A DNA stretch of 64,000 nt. Source: Methanoplanus limicola DSM 2279. Its GTDB lineage: Archaea > Halobacteriota > Methanomicrobia > Methanomicrobiales > Methanomicrobiaceae. Below, one piece after another: positions 63,460 to 64,000 of the stretch (positions are counted from its first letter, which is position 1; each line of letters opens with the position of its first letter). The notes beneath the pieces are model-generated. The model saw nothing but the letters and a program-made list of their open reading frames with translations, did not search any database and had not been told where the DNA came from. Made by a program: the position numbers and the translations under genes. The stretch spans positions 2,196,957-2,260,956 of the forward strand of contig NZ_CM001436.1 of NCBI RefSeq assembly GCF_000243255.1, read 5' to 3'.

Positions 63460-64000
63460 CTAATCCTTTTTCCAGGAATCTGCCGGAACTGTGATCTCAA
63501 ACCGTGCCCCGCTGCCAAAGACCCCGCTCTCCTTTATTGAAATTCCGGTAATGGAGAGGATCTCTCTTGTCAGGAAAAGGCCAAACCCCGTGTTTTTGCC
63601 AACTCCTCTCTGAAAAATTCTCTCCTTCTCTTCATCAGGCACGCCGGTCCCGTCGTCCTCCCATGTAATGACAAGCCCCCCGTTATTGTCATGCCTGCAC
63701 CTGACATAAACCTCAGTGGCCTTCTCACCATGCCTGACCGTATTGTCCATCAGGTTTTCAAAGACTTTACTGAGCATAGGATCGGCATATATCATAATAT
63801 CTTCACAGAGGTTGTGCACCGGCAGTTTTCCAAATGACCTCCTGTCAGTTAAACCTGAAACTGAGATCCATTCAGGTGTATTGACTCCAAGCTGTTCATA
63901 CTCTTTTGTAAACAATATATTTTCTTCAATTGTACGGGCTGCACTGTCAATCTTTCCGATATACTCGGTTTTTTCCTGTTCATCCTCAAGATCATCAATT
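63460..64000 (-). CDS. Sensor histidine kinase, C-terminal part (continues beyond the window)
   Basis: The frame is open to the window edge: YIGKIDSAARTIEENILFTK leads into EYEQLGVNTPEWISV, then the HATPase domain with N-box NLMDNTVRHG, G1 WEDDGTGVPDEEK and G2 GKNTGFGLFLTREILS. It is a paralogue of the two other kinases in the window. Only 180 codons are visible, so its sensor domains are unknown. Convergent with the 753-aa kinase, with 104 bp between the stops. Confidence 0.88.
   Translation of the reverse strand, partial: IDDLEDEQEKTEYIGKIDSAARTIEENILFTKEYEQLGVNTPEWISVSGLTDRRSFGKLPVHNLCEDIMIYADPMLSKVFENLMDNTVRHGEKATEVYVRCRHDNNGGLVITWEDDGTGVPDEEKERIFQRGVGKNTGFGLFLTREILSITGISIKESGVFGSGARFEITVPADSWKKD

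Overview
The window looks like chromosomal DNA of a methanogenic archaeon, most likely a Methanomicrobiales relative (Methanoplanus/Methanolacinia-like). This is inferred from multi-PAS response-regulator/histidine-kinase fusions of the type common in that order, archaeal TATA-like promoters, VapBC and HicBA families typical of methanogens, a PEF-CTERM (archaeosortase) surface protein, and ATGA-coupled genes. No rRNA, tRNA or CRISPR array was found by eye.

Layout. (1) 1-8.1 kb is core-like and GC-richer: a REC-PAS-histidine kinase, a prolyl aminopeptidase-like hydrolase, a DUF1998 helicase and a small toxin-antitoxin-like pair. (2) 8.1-18.5 kb is a mosaic of toxin-antitoxin genes (VapB, HicBA, Zeta-like), nuclease-like genes (DUF1016, DUF488, HNH), two MazG-like paralogues and many broken genes: a gene with one in-frame amber, a frameshifted acylphosphatase, partial HNH copies and a vapC stump. 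A Rossmann-like gene here appears to start at CTG. (3) 18.8-23.4 kb carries a thioredoxin-like/HEAT-repeat pair, a divergent stand-alone caspase/CHAT-like protein and an unknown protein with a 24-bp tandem repeat. (4) 23.7-52.2 kb is an AT-rich island resembling the bacterial Dpd (7-deazaguanine-in-DNA) modification and restriction system. A divergent winged-helix regulator and a perfect 8-bp inverted repeat precede an operon of about 16 kb. The operon runs TGT-like transglycosylase, wHTH protein, AAA ATPase, unknown, then DpdG/H/I/J/K-like genes in that order. Two previously hidden small frames (20 and 49 codons) are stitched into it by start/stop overlaps. A second, DpdA-like transglycosylase and an XPB-like helicase follow. 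The two halves are separated by a 7-kb nest of insertion sequences: the remnant of one IS21, then a second IS21 that contains both a third intact IS21 and an IS5-family element. (5) 52.5-58.2 kb is a second decay zone holding complete HicBA and VapBC modules among at least five broken hicA/hicB copies, a frameshifted transposase and a frameshifted AlbA_2/HATPase-type gene. (6) 58.4-64 kb returns to core-like genes: a PEF-CTERM protein, a transglutaminase-like lipoprotein, another REC-PAS-kinase and the 3' part of one more kinase.

How it works together. The island reads as a self-versus-nonself DNA system. TGT-fold enzymes would exchange guanine for a 7-deazaguanine in DNA, and the ATPase/helicase/PLD module would restrict unmodified DNA. 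No preQ0 synthesis genes are present, so precursor would have to come from the archaeosine tRNA pathway elsewhere in the genome. DpdB-, DpdC- and DpdD-like genes were not recognised; three or four unfamiliar genes occupy their place. All assignments rest on motifs and gene order read by eye, without database searches.
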